5,189 nt of DNA. It comes from Hadesarchaea archaeon. Lineage in GTDB: Archaea; Hadarchaeota; Hadarchaeia; Hadarchaeales; Hadarchaeaceae. Each line of letters starts with the position of its first letter. The stretch's first letter is position 1. The notes under the pieces are model-generated. The model searched no databases and was not told where the DNA came from. It was given only the letters and a program-made list of their open reading frames with translations. The stretch spans positions 1 through 5,189 of the forward strand of contig JAUWXD010000042.1 of assembly GCA_030616505.1 (NCBI GenBank). The letters run 5' to 3'. Shown here piece after piece: positions 5,020 through 5,189 of the stretch. The translations under genes were made by a program, and so were the position numbers.

Positions 5020-5189
5020 CTAACTTTTTGTCTTTTTTATTTTCAAACTCATGTCTAGTGCTGAGGCTCGCATGGTCATGTAACTGGATGAGATTACGTC
5101 AACCCCTGTAGCGGCAAAATCCCCCACATTAGATGGATTAATCCTGCCTGAGGCTTCCAACACGACTCTTTTCCGCACGCCTTCGCGCT
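5020..5189 (-). CDS. nadC: Nicotinate-nucleotide pyrophosphorylase (quinolinate phosphoribosyltransferase), C-terminal part
   Basis: The last 55 codons of NadC enter from the right edge. The enzyme converts quinolinate and PRPP into nicotinate mononucleotide, CO2 and pyrophosphate in de novo NAD synthesis. The recognisable part is the end of the (beta/alpha) barrel: VVLEASGRINPSNVGDFAATG (window residues 8-28, broken here only for description), then GVDVISSS and ALDMSLKI before a lysine-rich tail and TAG. These match the family pattern EASGGI, GVDVIS and ALDxSLKI. Two differences from the canonical enzyme stand out: SGR replaces SGG, and the usual GALTHS-type loop reads SSYMTMRA. It could therefore be a divergent archaeal NadC or a related type II phosphoribosyltransferase. 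The catalytic N-terminal half is outside the window. Confidence 0.85.
   Translation of the reverse strand, partial: REGVRKRVVLEASGRINPSNVGDFAATGVDVISSSYMTMRASALDMSLKIKKTKS

Noticed and set aside
5020..5022. Pyrrolysine or general UAG recoding
   Set aside because: rpoH, rpoB and nadC all end in TAG at their expected C-termini, and the rpoH TAG is followed by an in-frame TGA before rpoB. UAG therefore appears to be a routine stop in this genome.
1..5189. CRISPR arrays, transposons, att sites or defence genes
   Set aside because: No direct repeat series, terminal inverted repeats with a transposase, or accessory genes were seen. The only notable inverted repeats belong to tRNA and 5S stems.

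Overview
The window comes from an archaeal chromosome. The evidence is an archaeal-type RNA polymerase operon in the order rpoH-rpoB-rpoA1, a tRNA-Tyr with a short intron one base 3' of the anticodon, archaeal-type 5S rRNA, BRE/TATA-like promoter boxes, and RpoB made as one 1101-residue chain. The unsplit RpoB argues against the methanogen/halophile/Archaeoglobus lineages, where B is split into B'' and B'. It fits Thermoplasmata, Thermococcales or TACK-type archaea. I cannot place it more precisely from this sequence. Every supported feature lies on the minus strand, so transcription runs from high to low coordinates.

Read in the direction of transcription, the window starts with the last 55 codons of a quinolinate phosphoribosyltransferase (nadC). 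A 54-codon ORF follows directly and in frame after its TAG stop; its function is unknown. Next is a compact cluster of stable RNAs: tRNA-Tyr(GUA) with a 13-nt intron, 5S rRNA, tRNA-Asp(GUC) and tRNA-Lys(UUU). The spacers are only 32, 41 and 86 nt, and each gene has an AT-rich TATA-like box about 25-28 nt upstream of its mature 5' end.

rpoH starts 23 nt after the tRNA-Lys 3' end. It is followed at 9-nt intervals by rpoB and by the N-terminal 233 codons of rpoA1, which runs off the left edge. These three encode subunits H, B and A' of the single archaeal RNA polymerase and almost certainly form one operon. The spacing suggests that tRNA-Lys and rpoHBA share a promoter, so transcription machinery and translation RNAs would be expressed together.

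Most of the window is ordinary, highly conserved information-processing DNA. The points worth a second look are small: the in-frame ORF after nadC and the altered loops in NadC; the tRNA-Lys/rpoH linkage; the minimal tRNA-Tyr intron; an 11-bp helix that would bury the CCA end of pre-tRNA-Tyr; and an altered zinc-ligand spacing in A'. I found no mobile element, CRISPR array, intein or undescribed system. There is no gene-free stretch longer than about 90 bases.
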